Positions 7,968 through 16,979 are shown, counted from the stretch's first letter. The stretch: DNA of 64,000 bases from CAVONV01 sp963697355 (GCA_963697355.1 CAVONV010000011.1:1-64000), one strand, 5' to 3'. Numbers and translations are program-made. The notes: generated from the sequence alone by a model not told the origin.

Positions 7968-9094
7968 GAATCACCTCTCATCTTTTGGAAAGCCTGAATG
8001 AGCTGACTTTCATGGGATGCACCGAGTGTTCGTTTGACAGCCAACAACTCCGCATAGAGAAGTTCGTTCAGGGCCTCGACCAACTCATTCTTACGTTTGC
8101 CCTCCTCGATCTTGAGTACGTTCTCCCCAAGCTGCTCCGGGTCGAGGGCGCCGTCACGATGCAAACGCACTCGATCGAACAGAGAATCCGGTCTTTCCTT
8201 GAGCTCGTTCAGGTATTTTTCCAGGATAATCTCAGCAATGGGACCGACCTCGCCCGACATGTGCCGGAACAAAGACTTGTACATCTCGTTGTACAGTTGG
8301 ATCATCCCCGCGAAATCGTCTCCGTCTCCGGTCAGATCGCTTGGCTCGGAATCCGCCCGGCCTTGCTTCATGAGAACGCCAACGCACAAGAACGCATGAA
8401 GAACCTTGCGCGTCTCCGCTTCCCCAATCTCACTTTCCCGACATATCTCTTCTATCGTTCTCACACCATCGACCAGATCGATGACGTGATTCTCGTGCGG
8501 CTCCAAGTCCAGCGGAGCCTCTTTCTTTGTTCTTCCCAGAACAGATTCGGTGGCAAGGAAATGCTCTTGAACGGAGCCGCCACCGTCGATCCGGCGGATT
8601 CCCTCTACGATGAGAGCCTCAACATCCAAATCGACCGTGATCTTCTCGCGGTTCGGCCGATCATCTTCTTCGAAATGAAAATAACCGTCCTCCCAGGAGA
8701 AGATGCTCCAGACGATTTCCCGTACTTGTCGCTCGATAGCCCACCACAGATCTTTGGGCGAGACGACACCACCTTCCACCAAAGCCTTTCCAAGTCGTTG
8801 CCCACCCCGAATATGACTAGAGAGTCGAAGGTACTCGTCCGCCGTGATCTTTCCTCCTCGCAGAAGCACTTCGCCCAACCGGTCCTGAGTAAGACTCGAA
8901 GCGGCGAAAACTACTTTGCCATCTTTGAAGTAGACCGATTTATGGACTCCGGCATTGACTAGAGACAAGACACCCGTGCGCTTTTTTTGGCGGAGAGAAG
9001 CCATGACCAGAGGAATGCTGATTTTCGCAAGTCTGCCACGAAAAACGCCGCTCTTAGCAAGCTCTTCTGCACTAGTCACATCGGAAGTCGTCAT
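7964..9094 (-). CDS. DUF4388 (PATAN-type) domain protein
   Basis: 376 residues. An N-terminal DUF4388 region (FRGRLAKISIPLVMASLRQ, then VYFKDGKVVFAAS) is a domain often joined to response regulators or regulatory ATPases in deltaproteobacteria, cyanobacteria and Acidobacteria. The middle has a MshEN-like helical segment (QRLGKALVEGGVVSPKDLW) and YFHFEE; the C-terminus is helical and charged. No enzymatic motif is seen. The protein is likely a cytoplasmic adaptor. A second DUF4388 domain occurs in this window in the receiver protein at 61.3-62.1 kb. It lies between a SPOR-SpoIID gene and miaA on one strand. Confidence 0.75.
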   Translation of the reverse strand: MTTSDVTSAEELAKSGVFRGRLAKISIPLVMASLRQKKRTGVLSLVNAGVHKSVYFKDGKVVFAASSLTQDRLGEVLLRGGKITADEYLRLSSHIRGGQRLGKALVEGGVVSPKDLWWAIERQVREIVWSIFSWEDGYFHFEEDDRPNREKITVDLDVEALIVEGIRRIDGGGSVQEHFLATESVLGRTKKEAPLDLEPHENHVIDLVDGVRTIEEICRESEIGEAETRKVLHAFLCVGVLMKQGRADSEPSDLTGDGDDFAGMIQLYNEMYKSLFRHMSGEVGPIAEIILEKYLNELKERPDSLFDRVRLHRDGALDPEQLGENVLKIEEGKRKNELVEALNELLYAELLAVKRTLGASHESQLIQAFQKMRGDS

Positions 9095-9190
9095 CGCTAT
9101 TTGGATGGATCTCAGCTAATGCTAGGTGAGTGAAAGTAACTTGTCAAGCACTCCCTTGCGAATAATGCCTCTCTTGTTGAGTAAAGACAA

Positions 9191-11491
9191 TCACCGCTGC
9201 TGTTCCTCCGGCTCTCGCAGTGCTTCCAGCTTTTGGAGCTCTGTTCCCGGGTAATAATGTCCCAAGATTTCTCGGTAGCCGTAGCCGGCGGAGGCCATCC
9301 CATAGGCTCCGACCTGGCATAGACCCACACCGTGCCCCCACCCCCCCCCGGTGAAAAGCCACGCTTCAGCGGATCCACCCGTACCTGTTTGTTTGTCAAT
9401 ATAGAACAGGTTTTCACGAAGCCCAAGCCACCGCCTTATAGCCAAACCCTTGATGAGCTTGACTTGCTCTGTCCCCACGATCTCCAACTCAACGACGCGC
9501 CCTGACTTGCCGTAGCGCTTGGGCCTGAGGTCCAGCAGTCGTCCCACGCTCTCACGCCCATTGATGGACCGCGATAATTCTTCACTGCTCTTGCGCACTG
9601 TCCACCGATAGAATCGAGAGCTCCTGCCGAAGCCGGTCCGAGCGGTCAGTAGAACGAGAAGGTCGATTCCATCCGGCCCTTGGTGATAGCGGACTCGATC
9701 ACCGGGGAAAAGACGAACGACAGGCGTGAAGTACGTGCCGCCTTCCACCTGTCGATACAGATATCTATGAGCAGCGAGCGGGACCCTGGCATTTTCCTCG
9801 TCCCGAACCAGCCACAGTTCTTGTTCCTCCCCACCCATCACGACCGCCTCCGTCAAAAGAGACCCGCTGCGATCGGACAGGAGTCGATAGACAGATTCCG
9901 AGGCTTCCAGGAACGAAATCGGACTCGAGGGGCGCAAGCCGTCTCCTGCGGGACGCATCCACCCTTGTTGGATCCAGTATGCCAGCGCCCGCCGTTCGCG
10001 ATCCGACAGACCGGAAGACAGTTCTGCCGGAACCATTCGATCCACGTCCGGATTGGGAATCAGGAAGGGTAAACGCCCCTCCCAACAGAGTGCTTTCGTC
10101 ATATGGTCGACGAACCCCGCAACACCGACCGCTCCGTCTCTTCTTTCAACGGATTCACATGGAATTTGCCCCATGTACGCAAGCACTTCTTCTGACCAGA
10201 TACGAACGTCATCCCACGTGAGGGGATCGTGCTTGACCTTCTCGAGGCGCTCGCTCTCCATGAACCCGAGAACCACGGCGCCGGCAGCTTCCAAACTCAA
10301 TCCGGTGGATAGACCCGATTGGATTTGAATAGGCTGTCTCTCCACGAAGCAGGGCCGGCTGACCAAGTAAGGTTGTGGCTCCCCATCGAAGACATTCTGA
10401 ACATCTTCCGTATGGCCCCCGCATGTGGACGTATAGAGCGCGTCAATGAACTCCCCATCGTATGTGAGTACTTCCGAGGTTGTCGCGACAACCGCTTCGT
10501 TTCCCATCCTTTGTTCCACACCGTAGCCTCCGTAAACCTGACATGCCGGTGTCGAGCAAATGTCGAATCCCTCAGCGGCGAACTGGCCAAGATGTCGAAT
10601 GGCGTATGTGCGAGCAGCAATCGCTTGAGCTTTGATGGCTTCAACTTGCGGAAATACAGCCGGCGACAACTCCGCCGGAACGACTCCTTTGAGATAGTCT
10701 TCCAAGTTCAATACGTTGACGACCGTAAATCGGTTGGAAGCGTTGACCGAAACTTCCATGTAACCTCGATAAGGGTCACCGTCCACTTCGATCCAAGCGC
10801 CGGGAGCAGCAGGGAGACAAACGAGCGATAATGCGTCCGTTCGAATCGATGGGGCTCCGAGAGGATGGAGCGTCAGTTCTTGGGGACGCGGTAGAATGGT
10901 GAGTTGAGCCACGACACGGACACCCTCGTAGCCCATCCGAGTCAACTCGTTAGCCGAGCCTTGCGCGTCCTCCGCCGCACTCCAATTTCCCACACGAATG
11001 GCAAACCGCCCTGTTCGTGGCTCGCGTTCGACGCGTCCCGAAAATCCCGTTTCACTCTCCAAGTCCCGCAGCAGCCCTCGAGCTTCGGATTCATCGTGAA
11101 AGGACGCGACCTGAACCGAGTAGGCCCGTCCTTCGGCGGCAGCAACGATCTCTTTTTCGATAAGGACTTCATAGGCCGTCATCCAGTGCGAACCGCTCCG
11201 GATCCTCATCGGCAACGAGGATGAAAGGCGCACCGCTTCGGCCCGCGTCGTCAACCCCGCCCGTATCCTCGGCTCCGGCGCTATCAGCGCCAATGACGGT
11301 GTATCCGCTGGAGGACCCGCTGTCCAGCCCGACCCAACCGCAGGCCTTTTCTCTGGCGCTTGGGGCGAAGTTGTGACCATTTGCGGTGATGTCGGCGATT
11401 TCGAACCGGCCGTTTTTGATTTGCCACCGCACCCGATCACCACGAGTAACGAAGTGAGGACGGCGGATGCAGAAAAGAAACGAGGTTTCAC
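9191..11491 (-). CDS. SPOR and SpoIID/LytB domain lipoprotein
   Basis: 766 residues, GTG start overlapping the TAG stop of the TonB-like gene by one base. A lipoprotein signal ends in LVVIGC (residues ~15-21). A SPOR-type region (YSVQVASFHDESEARGLL) binds denuded peptidoglycan. A SpoIID domain follows: NRFTVVNVLNLEDYLKGVVPAE, QAIAARTYAIRH, LYTSTCGGHTE, and the C-terminal GGWGHGVGLCQVGAYGMA. SpoIID is a lytic transglycosylase in sporulators; in Gram-negatives such proteins are likely cell-wall remodelling enzymes at division sites. The very long insert between the two SpoIID signatures is unassigned. Confidence 0.88.
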   Translation of the reverse strand: MKPRFFSASAVLTSLLVVIGCGGKSKTAGSKSPTSPQMVTTSPQAPEKRPAVGSGWTAGPPADTPSLALIAPEPRIRAGLTTRAEAVRLSSSLPMRIRSGSHWMTAYEVLIEKEIVAAAEGRAYSVQVASFHDESEARGLLRDLESETGFSGRVEREPRTGRFAIRVGNWSAAEDAQGSANELTRMGYEGVRVVAQLTILPRPQELTLHPLGAPSIRTDALSLVCLPAAPGAWIEVDGDPYRGYMEVSVNASNRFTVVNVLNLEDYLKGVVPAELSPAVFPQVEAIKAQAIAARTYAIRHLGQFAAEGFDICSTPACQVYGGYGVEQRMGNEAVVATTSEVLTYDGEFIDALYTSTCGGHTEDVQNVFDGEPQPYLVSRPCFVERQPIQIQSGLSTGLSLEAAGAVVLGFMESERLEKVKHDPLTWDDVRIWSEEVLAYMGQIPCESVERRDGAVGVAGFVDHMTKALCWEGRLPFLIPNPDVDRMVPAELSSGLSDRERRALAYWIQQGWMRPAGDGLRPSSPISFLEASESVYRLLSDRSGSLLTEAVVMGGEEQELWLVRDEENARVPLAAHRYLYRQVEGGTYFTPVVRLFPGDRVRYHQGPDGIDLLVLLTARTGFGRSSRFYRWTVRKSSEELSRSINGRESVGRLLDLRPKRYGKSGRVVELEIVGTEQVKLIKGLAIRRWLGLRENLFYIDKQTGTGGSAEAWLFTGGGWGHGVGLCQVGAYGMASAGYGYREILGHYYPGTELQKLEALREPEEQQR

Positions 11492-12786
11492 TAGAAAAGA
11501 TCGTAGGGCCGTTCGTTGTACCAGAACACGATGATGATTTCGAACCGCTCGTCAGGGTAGTCGCTGGGCAAAGGCAATAGGTCAGAGGCGCGGAGAGCCC
11601 CAACAGCCGCGTTGTCGAATCCAGCGGTACCAGAAGGCATGAGCACTCTCAGGTCCTCGATGTCTCCACTTTTCCATACTGATACGCCAACGGCCACGTG
11701 GCCGGCAAGAAAGGAAGCGGAGTATGGCGGGATCCAGTTTCGCCGCACTTCGGCCAACATCCGGCGCAGCCAAGGCACGAAATTCGCACCTTTGTCGTTG
11801 TAGTAAAGGGTGTTGGATTTTCCCGTGACCAAACCACCTTCGGGATTGTGAAATCGGCTTTCGTCGAGGAAACGGCGGATATCTTCAAAGGCACCACCGC
11901 CGCCACGTTGGCCGCCTTCGCCGTTGAGTCCCGGGGCGGGCGCGCGGGGGCGCGGTCGCTCAATGGGCTCGGGCGGATTGGGATCCACAAACGTCGGGTC
12001 GAAATAGGAGAACTTCGGGTCTTTAGGAAGGAGATCGGTGCGATCTTGGCCCGGTTCTTCGGAGGGGACACCTCCTTTGTCGCCTGAGGCGTCTTCACCG
12101 GTACCATCCGTATCGGACTTCTCCATCGGTTCTTCTTGGGGCTCTCCCGGCTCACCTTCGTCACCTGGGTTTTCCAACTCTTTATCCGTGACGAACTCGT
12201 CGGTGTTGCCTTCCGAGAACGGAAGATCATTCATGAACTCTTGCTGCTTGTCCCGCGGTGGTGGCCTTGTGGCCTTCGGTATGATCAGGCGCTCCTGCGG
12301 TGGCTCTTGCATGAGCAGAAGTGCTTCAGGACCCGGAACAGGAATCGCTTGGGCTTCGGGTTGCGGCTCGTCCATGAACAAAACCAAGCGGTCCGCGTCT
12401 TGCTGCTGAGCCTCCTTGTCGGTCTCATGCTCTCCGGGGCTCAAGATGACGGGCTGGAAAACAATAAGAAGAGCGATCAAGAGATGGACGGCGACGGAAA
12501 GGGAGAAGCCTCCTCGGCGTCTGCGGGACACTGACCGGAGCTCGATCCGGACGGGCTCGGGCGGCGCAGCCCCTGAGCTCGCGAGCAAATCCGAAAAGGA
12601 CACACGGCTCGCTGCGGAGCGAGGAAGAAAATCCTCGAAACCATGTACTCTTTCGGCACCCTGGGGGACCCGTGAAACCGCAACAGCCGGCCCACGGACT
12701 CCTTTCTTCTTGCGTCGTGGCGGTGGCGCAGCACCGCGCCTTATTTCCGTGCGCCTACGCCCTGGTCCGTTATACCGCCCTTGCAA
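11491..12786 (-). CDS. TonB/TolA-like energy transducer
   Basis: 431 residues. A long basic N-terminal cytoplasmic part (~85 residues) precedes one transmembrane helix (LSVAVHLLIALLIVFQPVIL). A Pro/Glu/Asp-rich periplasmic linker with PNPPEPIERPRPRAPAPG follows, and then a C-terminal TonB-like domain (FVPWLRRMLAEVRRNWIPP...VGVSVWKSGDIEDLRVL). It would couple the inner-membrane proton gradient to outer-membrane receptors or act like TolA. No exbB/exbD or tolQR lies nearby. Start is a TTG at 12786 with a strong promoter ~75 bases upstream. It overlaps the SpoIID gene by one base, so the two are an operon. Confidence 0.8.
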   Translation of the reverse strand: MQGRYNGPGRRRTEIRRGAAPPPRRKKKGVRGPAVAVSRVPQGAERVHGFEDFLPRSAASRVSFSDLLASSGAAPPEPVRIELRSVSRRRRGGFSLSVAVHLLIALLIVFQPVILSPGEHETDKEAQQQDADRLVLFMDEPQPEAQAIPVPGPEALLLMQEPPQERLIIPKATRPPPRDKQQEFMNDLPFSEGNTDEFVTDKELENPGDEGEPGEPQEEPMEKSDTDGTGEDASGDKGGVPSEEPGQDRTDLLPKDPKFSYFDPTFVDPNPPEPIERPRPRAPAPGLNGEGGQRGGGGAFEDIRRFLDESRFHNPEGGLVTGKSNTLYYNDKGANFVPWLRRMLAEVRRNWIPPYSASFLAGHVAVGVSVWKSGDIEDLRVLMPSGTAGFDNAAVGALRASDLLPLPSDYPDERFEIIIVFWYNERPYDLF

Positions 12787-12862
12787 TGTTCAACCTCGTG
12801 TTGTTGTGCCCGCAGCTGTCAGCCATTGTATTTGAAAGTTGCTGATTATAAGGGCCTTTTGG

Positions 12863-12891
12863 ATTATAGCCAGTGCGCAGGAAGGGAGCAA
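12863..12891 (-). promoter_or_regulatory. Sigma-70-like promoter for the TonB-SpoIID-DUF4388-miaA-hfq run
   Basis: Minus strand TTGCTC (12886-12891), a 17-base spacer and a perfect TATAAT (12863-12868). A second TATAAT occurs at 12845-12850 without a good -35. The distance to the TonB start is about 75 bases. Confidence 0.6.
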
Positions 12892-12990
12892 GAACGCTTT
12901 GGCTCATTGAGGTTAAAAGATGTTAAGAAAGGGAAACCAATCGGCAGTGGCGAAAAAACGAGACCGGGTATGAAGATTTGAGAAGCCGGA

Positions 12991-13014
12991 AATGAACGCG
13001 AATGAACGCAAATA
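12991..13014. repeat. GAACGCGAAT repeat, copy 1
   Basis: Two direct 10-mers, AATGAACGCG and AATGAACGCA, lie in the spacer downstream of the Gfo/Idh gene. The reverse-complement form (GTTCATTCGCGTTTATTCGC) appears at 14945-14970, so the two copies flank the lpxI-Gfo/Idh gene pair in opposite orientation. Confidence 0.55.
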
Positions 13015-13044
13015 GTTGATATTTGTTGGACTTGGCTCGACTTT

Positions 13045-13980
13045 TCACCCCATCGCTTCGGCTACGAGGCAGGCGAGTCGCAGCGCTCGAAGTCCATCTT
13101 CACCAGAGACCCGAGGCCTTCTCCGCTCCGCCACAGCACCGAGGAAATCTGCGAGCTCCAACTTCAATGGTTCCTCCCGCTTGACGGTCAGATCCTCACA
13201 GCGAATATCCGGCAGGCCCACGTTGCCTCGAACCAACGAGTAGCTCAAGGCTTCCTGGTTCAGATAGTCAACCGAGACATACCGTTGAGGTTCCCAAATG
13301 CGGAGCTTTCGTATTTTCTTCTGAGAGATCCGACTTGCTGTCAAATTCGCAACACAGCCCGAAGCAAAACGAAGTCTTGCATTCGCAATGTCCACTTTTT
13401 CGGTCAGAACCGGTACACCGATAGCTTCGATTGAATCCACCTCTGAACCGACCAATGTCGCAACGATGTCCAGGTCGTGGATCATCAAATCCAAAACGGC
13501 ATCGATGTCGAGGCTGCGCGGGGAGAAAGCCCCGAGACGGTGCACTTCTATGAACCGGGGATCGTTGAACTGCCCCATCAAGCCGGTGACTGCGGGGTTG
13601 TATCGTTCCGTATGCCCCACAGCAAGAATCTTATCCCTTTCCCGAGATACCGTCAGGAGCCGTTCTGCTTCCGCAATAGTGGTCGTCACCGGTTTTTCAA
13701 CGAGCACGTCCACACCGGCCTCCATGAGCTCTTGCGCTATCTTGCAATGGTCGACCGTGGGAACCGCGATGCTGGCCGCTCTGATTTTCGGCAGCAAATC
13801 TCGATAATCCGCTGCGGCGGTGGTCTCATATTCCTCGGAGACCTTTCGGGCTCTCTCGGGCTTGATATCGGCAACACCAACCAGGTCCGCTTGAGGCAGC
13901 TCGGCGTAGACCCTGGCATGACGAGACCCGAGGTGACCCACCCCGATAACCGCGACTGGAATCCTCTGTTCCTTACTCAT
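13045..13980 (-). CDS. Gfo/Idh/MocA-family oxidoreductase in the lipid A operon (GnnA-like candidate)
   Basis: 311 residues from the ATG at 13980, which overlaps the lpxI stop (ATGA); a longer frame to 14073 exists but runs inside lpxI. The N-terminal Rossmann motif VIGVGHLGSRHARVY binds NAD(P), and VEKPVTTTIAEAE is the Gfo/Idh EKP motif. HTERYNP and the C-terminal dimer domain follow. In several Gram-negatives a Gfo/Idh protein in the lpxA neighbourhood is GnnA, which oxidises UDP-GlcNAc at C3 ahead of an aminotransferase (GnnB) to make amide-linked lipid A. GnnB is not visible in this window, so the substrate is an inference from context. Confidence 0.82.
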   Translation of the reverse strand: MSKEQRIPVAVIGVGHLGSRHARVYAELPQADLVGVADIKPERARKVSEEYETTAAADYRDLLPKIRAASIAVPTVDHCKIAQELMEAGVDVLVEKPVTTTIAEAERLLTVSRERDKILAVGHTERYNPAVTGLMGQFNDPRFIEVHRLGAFSPRSLDIDAVLDLMIHDLDIVATLVGSEVDSIEAIGVPVLTEKVDIANARLRFASGCVANLTASRISQKKIRKLRIWEPQRYVSVDYLNQEALSYSLVRGNVGLPDIRCEDLTVKREEPLKLELADFLGAVAERRRPRVSGEDGLRALRLACLVAEAMG

Positions 13981-14840
13981 ACCTCCCCAATTTCTCGTTC
14001 CGTCACACCATAAACTGCGATCTTCAGTTCGTCGGCACGTTTCAACAAGGCTTCTTTCTCCAACAAAAGGCACTTCCCGGGTTCCAGGGCAAGTATGGAC
14101 ACACCGGATTCGCTCATAACCTCGATCGTTCGCGGTCCGACAACCGGAACATCGAATCGCATATCCTGAGAAGGCCTCGCCACTTTTACAACGGCCAAGC
14201 CTCCTGGCGATTCTGAGACGATCCGAGCAGCGCGCCGGACCGCTTCGTCCGTACCTTCCATGGCTTCCACCGCCACAACGGATTTAGCCTTCACCACCAC
14301 GGTCTGCCCAATATCGAGACCGGCCACTGCTTTGGCCATACGGTAACCAAAGGCGACGTTGTCTTTCTCTTCGGCGCTCGGGCGGCGCTTACCCATGGGG
14401 CCCATCGTGGAGAGGACCGAGGTCAATAGCAGCGTGGAGTCCATCAATTCCACACCTTCCCCAGATAGTACGTCAGCCACCGCTTTCAGGATGGCATCGG
14501 TATTTCGCGAACGGAGCCGTGACAGCACTTTGAGGAGCAGCGTATCTGGTCTCAGTATCTTGAAGATACGCTTGTGCTTGACTTGGCCGGCCATGAGAGC
14601 CCGGTCAATGCCCGCCTCCTTCAGAATCTTAACTGCACGCCGGAGCTCACCCAGTGCCACCCAGTGGACCTCGTCGGCGACTTCTTCGATGGTGGGCTCA
14701 GCCTCTTCCTTGATCGCGAGAGTGACGACCGCAATGCCACGTTGTCGGGCCGCGTCGAGAACCAAGAAAGGGAAACTGCCGTTGCCGGCAATCAGTCCTA
14801 ACTTATTGGGTAGCTCGTCAGGATTGGCGGGGAGTACCAT
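13977..14840 (-). CDS. lpxI: UDP-2,3-diacylglucosamine pyrophosphatase LpxI
   Basis: Hydrolyses UDP-2,3-diacylglucosamine to lipid X in lipid A synthesis; LpxI replaces LpxH in many alpha/deltaproteobacteria and Acidobacteria. 287 residues starting near LGLIAGNGSFPFLVL. The C-terminal catalytic region has VVVKAKSVVAVEAMEGTDEA and FDVPVVGPRTIEVM, both characteristic of LpxI. The next gene, a Gfo/Idh oxidoreductase, starts within its stop codon. lpxA is upstream across a 145-base repeat-bearing spacer. Confidence 0.93.
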   Translation of the reverse strand: MVLPANPDELPNKLGLIAGNGSFPFLVLDAARQRGIAVVTLAIKEEAEPTIEEVADEVHWVALGELRRAVKILKEAGIDRALMAGQVKHKRIFKILRPDTLLLKVLSRLRSRNTDAILKAVADVLSGEGVELMDSTLLLTSVLSTMGPMGKRRPSAEEKDNVAFGYRMAKAVAGLDIGQTVVVKAKSVVAVEAMEGTDEAVRRAARIVSESPGGLAVVKVARPSQDMRFDVPVVGPRTIEVMSESGVSILALEPGKCLLLEKEALLKRADELKIAVYGVTEREIGEV

Positions 14841-14870
14841 TAGTGGTTATCGCCAACAAAAAAGGCGATG

Positions 14871-14970
14871 AAGGAGAAAGAATAAAGGAGAAAGTAGCTA
14901 GCAGACAGAACTCCTTCCTACTTCCTCCTTTCTACTGTCTTGTTCGTGTTCATTCGCGTTTATTCGCGGC
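14871..14970. repeat. Spacer mosaic: GGAGAAAG family copy plus GAACGCGAAT family copy
   Basis: Between lpxA and lpxI. 14871-14936 carries GGAGAAAGAATAAAGGAG followed by AAAGTAG, then after a short spacer CTCCTTCCTACTTCCTCC, a degenerate inverted half. 14945-14970 carries GTTCATTCGCGTTTATTCGC, the reverse complement of the word at 12991-13014. The 25-base core of the first part is identical to the one near 27287 and, inverted, to the one near 24479. Confidence 0.7.
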
Positions 14971-14985
14971 TACCTCTCCCAAACG

Positions 14986-15798
14986 TTAGTCGATGCTTTC
15001 GAGGCCTCGTTTGGTGATAACTCCGCGTTCGGAAGATCGGATAAAGGCCACGAGCACTCGCACGTCATCGTTCATCGATTTGTTTTCGAGCTCGTCGACC
15101 GCTTGCGTCACATTGAGCTTCGATTGTTGGAGCAACCTGAAAGCACTCTTGAGAGTGGCAATCCGTTCCTGGGAGAACTCGCGCCTTTGGAGACCAACCA
15201 CGTTCACACCATAAAGACGCGCCCGGTTCCCTACCGTCAGAGAAAACGGCAACACGTCTTTTGTGATGGCCGAGTACCCCCCTATATAGGAATGGGCGCC
15301 CAGTCGGCAGAACTGATGCACACCGCTGTAACCGCCGACGGCGGAGAAGTCATCCACGGTGACGTGGCCGCCGAGCGTAGCTCCATTAGAGAAGACGATG
15401 TGGTCGCCGACGATGCAGTCATGCGCGATGTGAGTATAGGCCATAAATAAGTTGGAATTGCCGATGACGGTTCGCCCGCCCCCCAACTCGGTTCCCCGAT
15501 GAATGGTAACGAACTCTCGAAACTTGTTGTCGTTCCCGATCTCGAGCGTGGACTTTTCCCCCTTGAACTTGAGATCTTGAGGCTCGAGACCAATGGATGC
15601 GAATGGAAATATTCGATTCCGTTCTCCAATCGTCGTGTAGCCTTCTATGACCGAACTGGCCTCGACGATGGTATCCCTTCCCAAGGATACGTGCTCCCCA
15701 ACGACCGCGTAAGGACCGATCCGAACGCCGTCCGACAGACGGGCCCTGGGGTGGACAATGGCACTGGGATGACAGTCCACGGTGGTAACGGTCTTCAT
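14986..15798 (-). CDS. lpxA: UDP-N-acetylglucosamine O-acyltransferase
   Basis: First step of lipid A synthesis: transfers a 3-hydroxyacyl chain from ACP to UDP-GlcNAc (or to its 3-amino analogue). 270 residues of left-handed beta-helix hexapeptide repeats; the catalytic histidine is His126 in YTHIAHDCIVG, and the substrate-contact segment HQFCRLGAHSYIGG is present. The ATG overlaps the fabZ stop (ATGA), the usual fabZ-lpxA coupling that balances fatty acid and lipid A supply. Confidence 0.96.
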   Translation of the reverse strand: MKTVTTVDCHPSAIVHPRARLSDGVRIGPYAVVGEHVSLGRDTIVEASSVIEGYTTIGERNRIFPFASIGLEPQDLKFKGEKSTLEIGNDNKFREFVTIHRGTELGGGRTVIGNSNLFMAYTHIAHDCIVGDHIVFSNGATLGGHVTVDDFSAVGGYSGVHQFCRLGAHSYIGGYSAITKDVLPFSLTVGNRARLYGVNVVGLQRREFSQERIATLKSAFRLLQQSKLNVTQAVDELENKSMNDDVRVLVAFIRSSERGVITKRGLESID

Positions 15799-16235
15799 GC
15801 CCGATCGACTCCCGTCAAGGTGAACTCTGCTTCTGCGACGACACTTCCTTCCACTTCCGCCCTGCCGGAGAGTTTTCTGAAATTGCGTCGTGCATGTTGC
15901 ACGATAAGCTCCAGAATCAGCTGATCGCCCGGAACCACCGTGCGTCGAAACTTGGCATTGCTAATACTCGCCAAGTAGAAATCCTTCCCAGCCGCACTAC
16001 CGTCTTCGGGCACAACCAGGAGTCCTCCGGCCTGTGCCATGGCCTCCAATATGAGAACACCTGGCATCACGGGCTGCCCTGGAAAATGGCCTTGAAAGTA
16101 ATGCTCGTTGAAAGTGACATTCTTCGCCGCCACAATCCGTTTCCCGGGATCGAGATCCAGGACACGGTCCAGAAGGAGCATGGGATACCGGTGGGGAAGA
16201 CGCGCAGTAATCTGTTGAATATCTAGTCCGGCCAT
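15795..16235 (-). CDS. fabZ: 3-hydroxyacyl-ACP dehydratase
   Basis: Dehydrates 3-hydroxyacyl-ACP and competes with LpxA for the same substrate. About 146 residues from the ATG at 16235, chosen over a TTG at 16262 because AGGA lies six bases upstream and the protein then begins MAGLDIQQITARLPHRYP as in homologues. The hot-dog active site HFPGQPVMPGVLILEAMAQ contains the catalytic His and Glu. It lies between ompH and lpxA; lpxD, which often separates ompH from fabZ, is absent. Confidence 0.95.
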   Translation of the reverse strand: MAGLDIQQITARLPHRYPMLLLDRVLDLDPGKRIVAAKNVTFNEHYFQGHFPGQPVMPGVLILEAMAQAGGLLVVPEDGSAAGKDFYLASISNAKFRRTVVPGDQLILELIVQHARRNFRKLSGRAEVEGSVVAEAEFTLTGVDRA

Positions 16236-16258
16236 GACAATCCTAGTTGTAATGCCAC

Positions 16259-16870
16259 TCAATTACGGGTTGTACCGGATTCCTGGGGTTGGGCGGCTCC
16301 ACCGGACGGGGCCGCGGAATCGAAGGCCTGAATCACGAGCGGAGTGATATCCAAGTTGGGATCCAGCACGAACGTTAGACCTGGTGTGGCCCGAAAGATC
16401 AAACCAATACCGTGTTCCTTAGCTACACTTTCAACAATAGGAGCCAACTGCTGCTGGAACACGGCTTCTTCTTCCTGCTGCTTTTGTTGAAAGTCTCTTT
16501 GCTGGTCTTCCAGCCACCGCTGGGCATCGGTGCGTGCTCGTTCGACGTCCCGGCTCAACTGCCCTCTTGCGTCCGCGGAAAGCACCTCGGACGTCAACCT
16601 CGCTTCCATGTCCCGGATGTCCTGCTGCCTCTTGGCGCGCTCCGCCGCAATTTTATCGTTCTCGACCTTCAGTTTCTCGAAGAGGACCTTTCCGGCACTC
16701 GACTCGGCCGCGATGCGGTCGATGTCAATAACAGCAATCTTTGCTCCGGTCACGCCCGCACCAGTGGCCGGTTGAACGGCACTCTGATCCTGTGCATTCG
16801 TCTGAGCTAGCACAATGAACGGAAAGACCGCAACCAAGACCGCCCCTCGAACCAAGGCTTGGAAGTTCAT
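16259..16870 (-). CDS. OmpH/Skp family periplasmic chaperone
   Basis: Periplasmic holdase for unfolded outer-membrane proteins on the way to BamA. The ATG at 16870 is preferred because AGGAG lies just upstream and the product then starts with a signal peptide (MNFQALVRGAVLVAVFPFIV, cleavage near LAQTNAQ). A longer frame to 16939 is unlikely. KIAVIDIDRIAAESSAGK is the Skp opening strand, followed by a long Arg/Glu/Gln coiled coil (~80-150). The C-terminal GTTRN tail is unremarkable. It lies 109 bases downstream of bamA, its usual neighbour. Confidence 0.9.
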   Translation of the reverse strand: MNFQALVRGAVLVAVFPFIVLAQTNAQDQSAVQPATGAGVTGAKIAVIDIDRIAAESSAGKVLFEKLKVENDKIAAERAKRQQDIRDMEARLTSEVLSADARGQLSRDVERARTDAQRWLEDQQRDFQQKQQEEEAVFQQQLAPIVESVAKEHGIGLIFRATPGLTFVLDPNLDITPLVIQAFDSAAPSGGAAQPQESGTTRN

Positions 16871-16979
16871 GACTGATATAACTCCTTTACATAGATTTGG
16901 GCGTGCGGGCTGCTCCCTCCGGAATCGCCACTCACCCATTGAATTAAGTGTTTGCTTTTCTTCCGGTCCTCAGACTTCT

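Noticed and set aside
7985..8962. 325-residue open frame antisense to the DUF4388 gene
   Set aside because: Shadow frame; no recognisable motif and no start signals.
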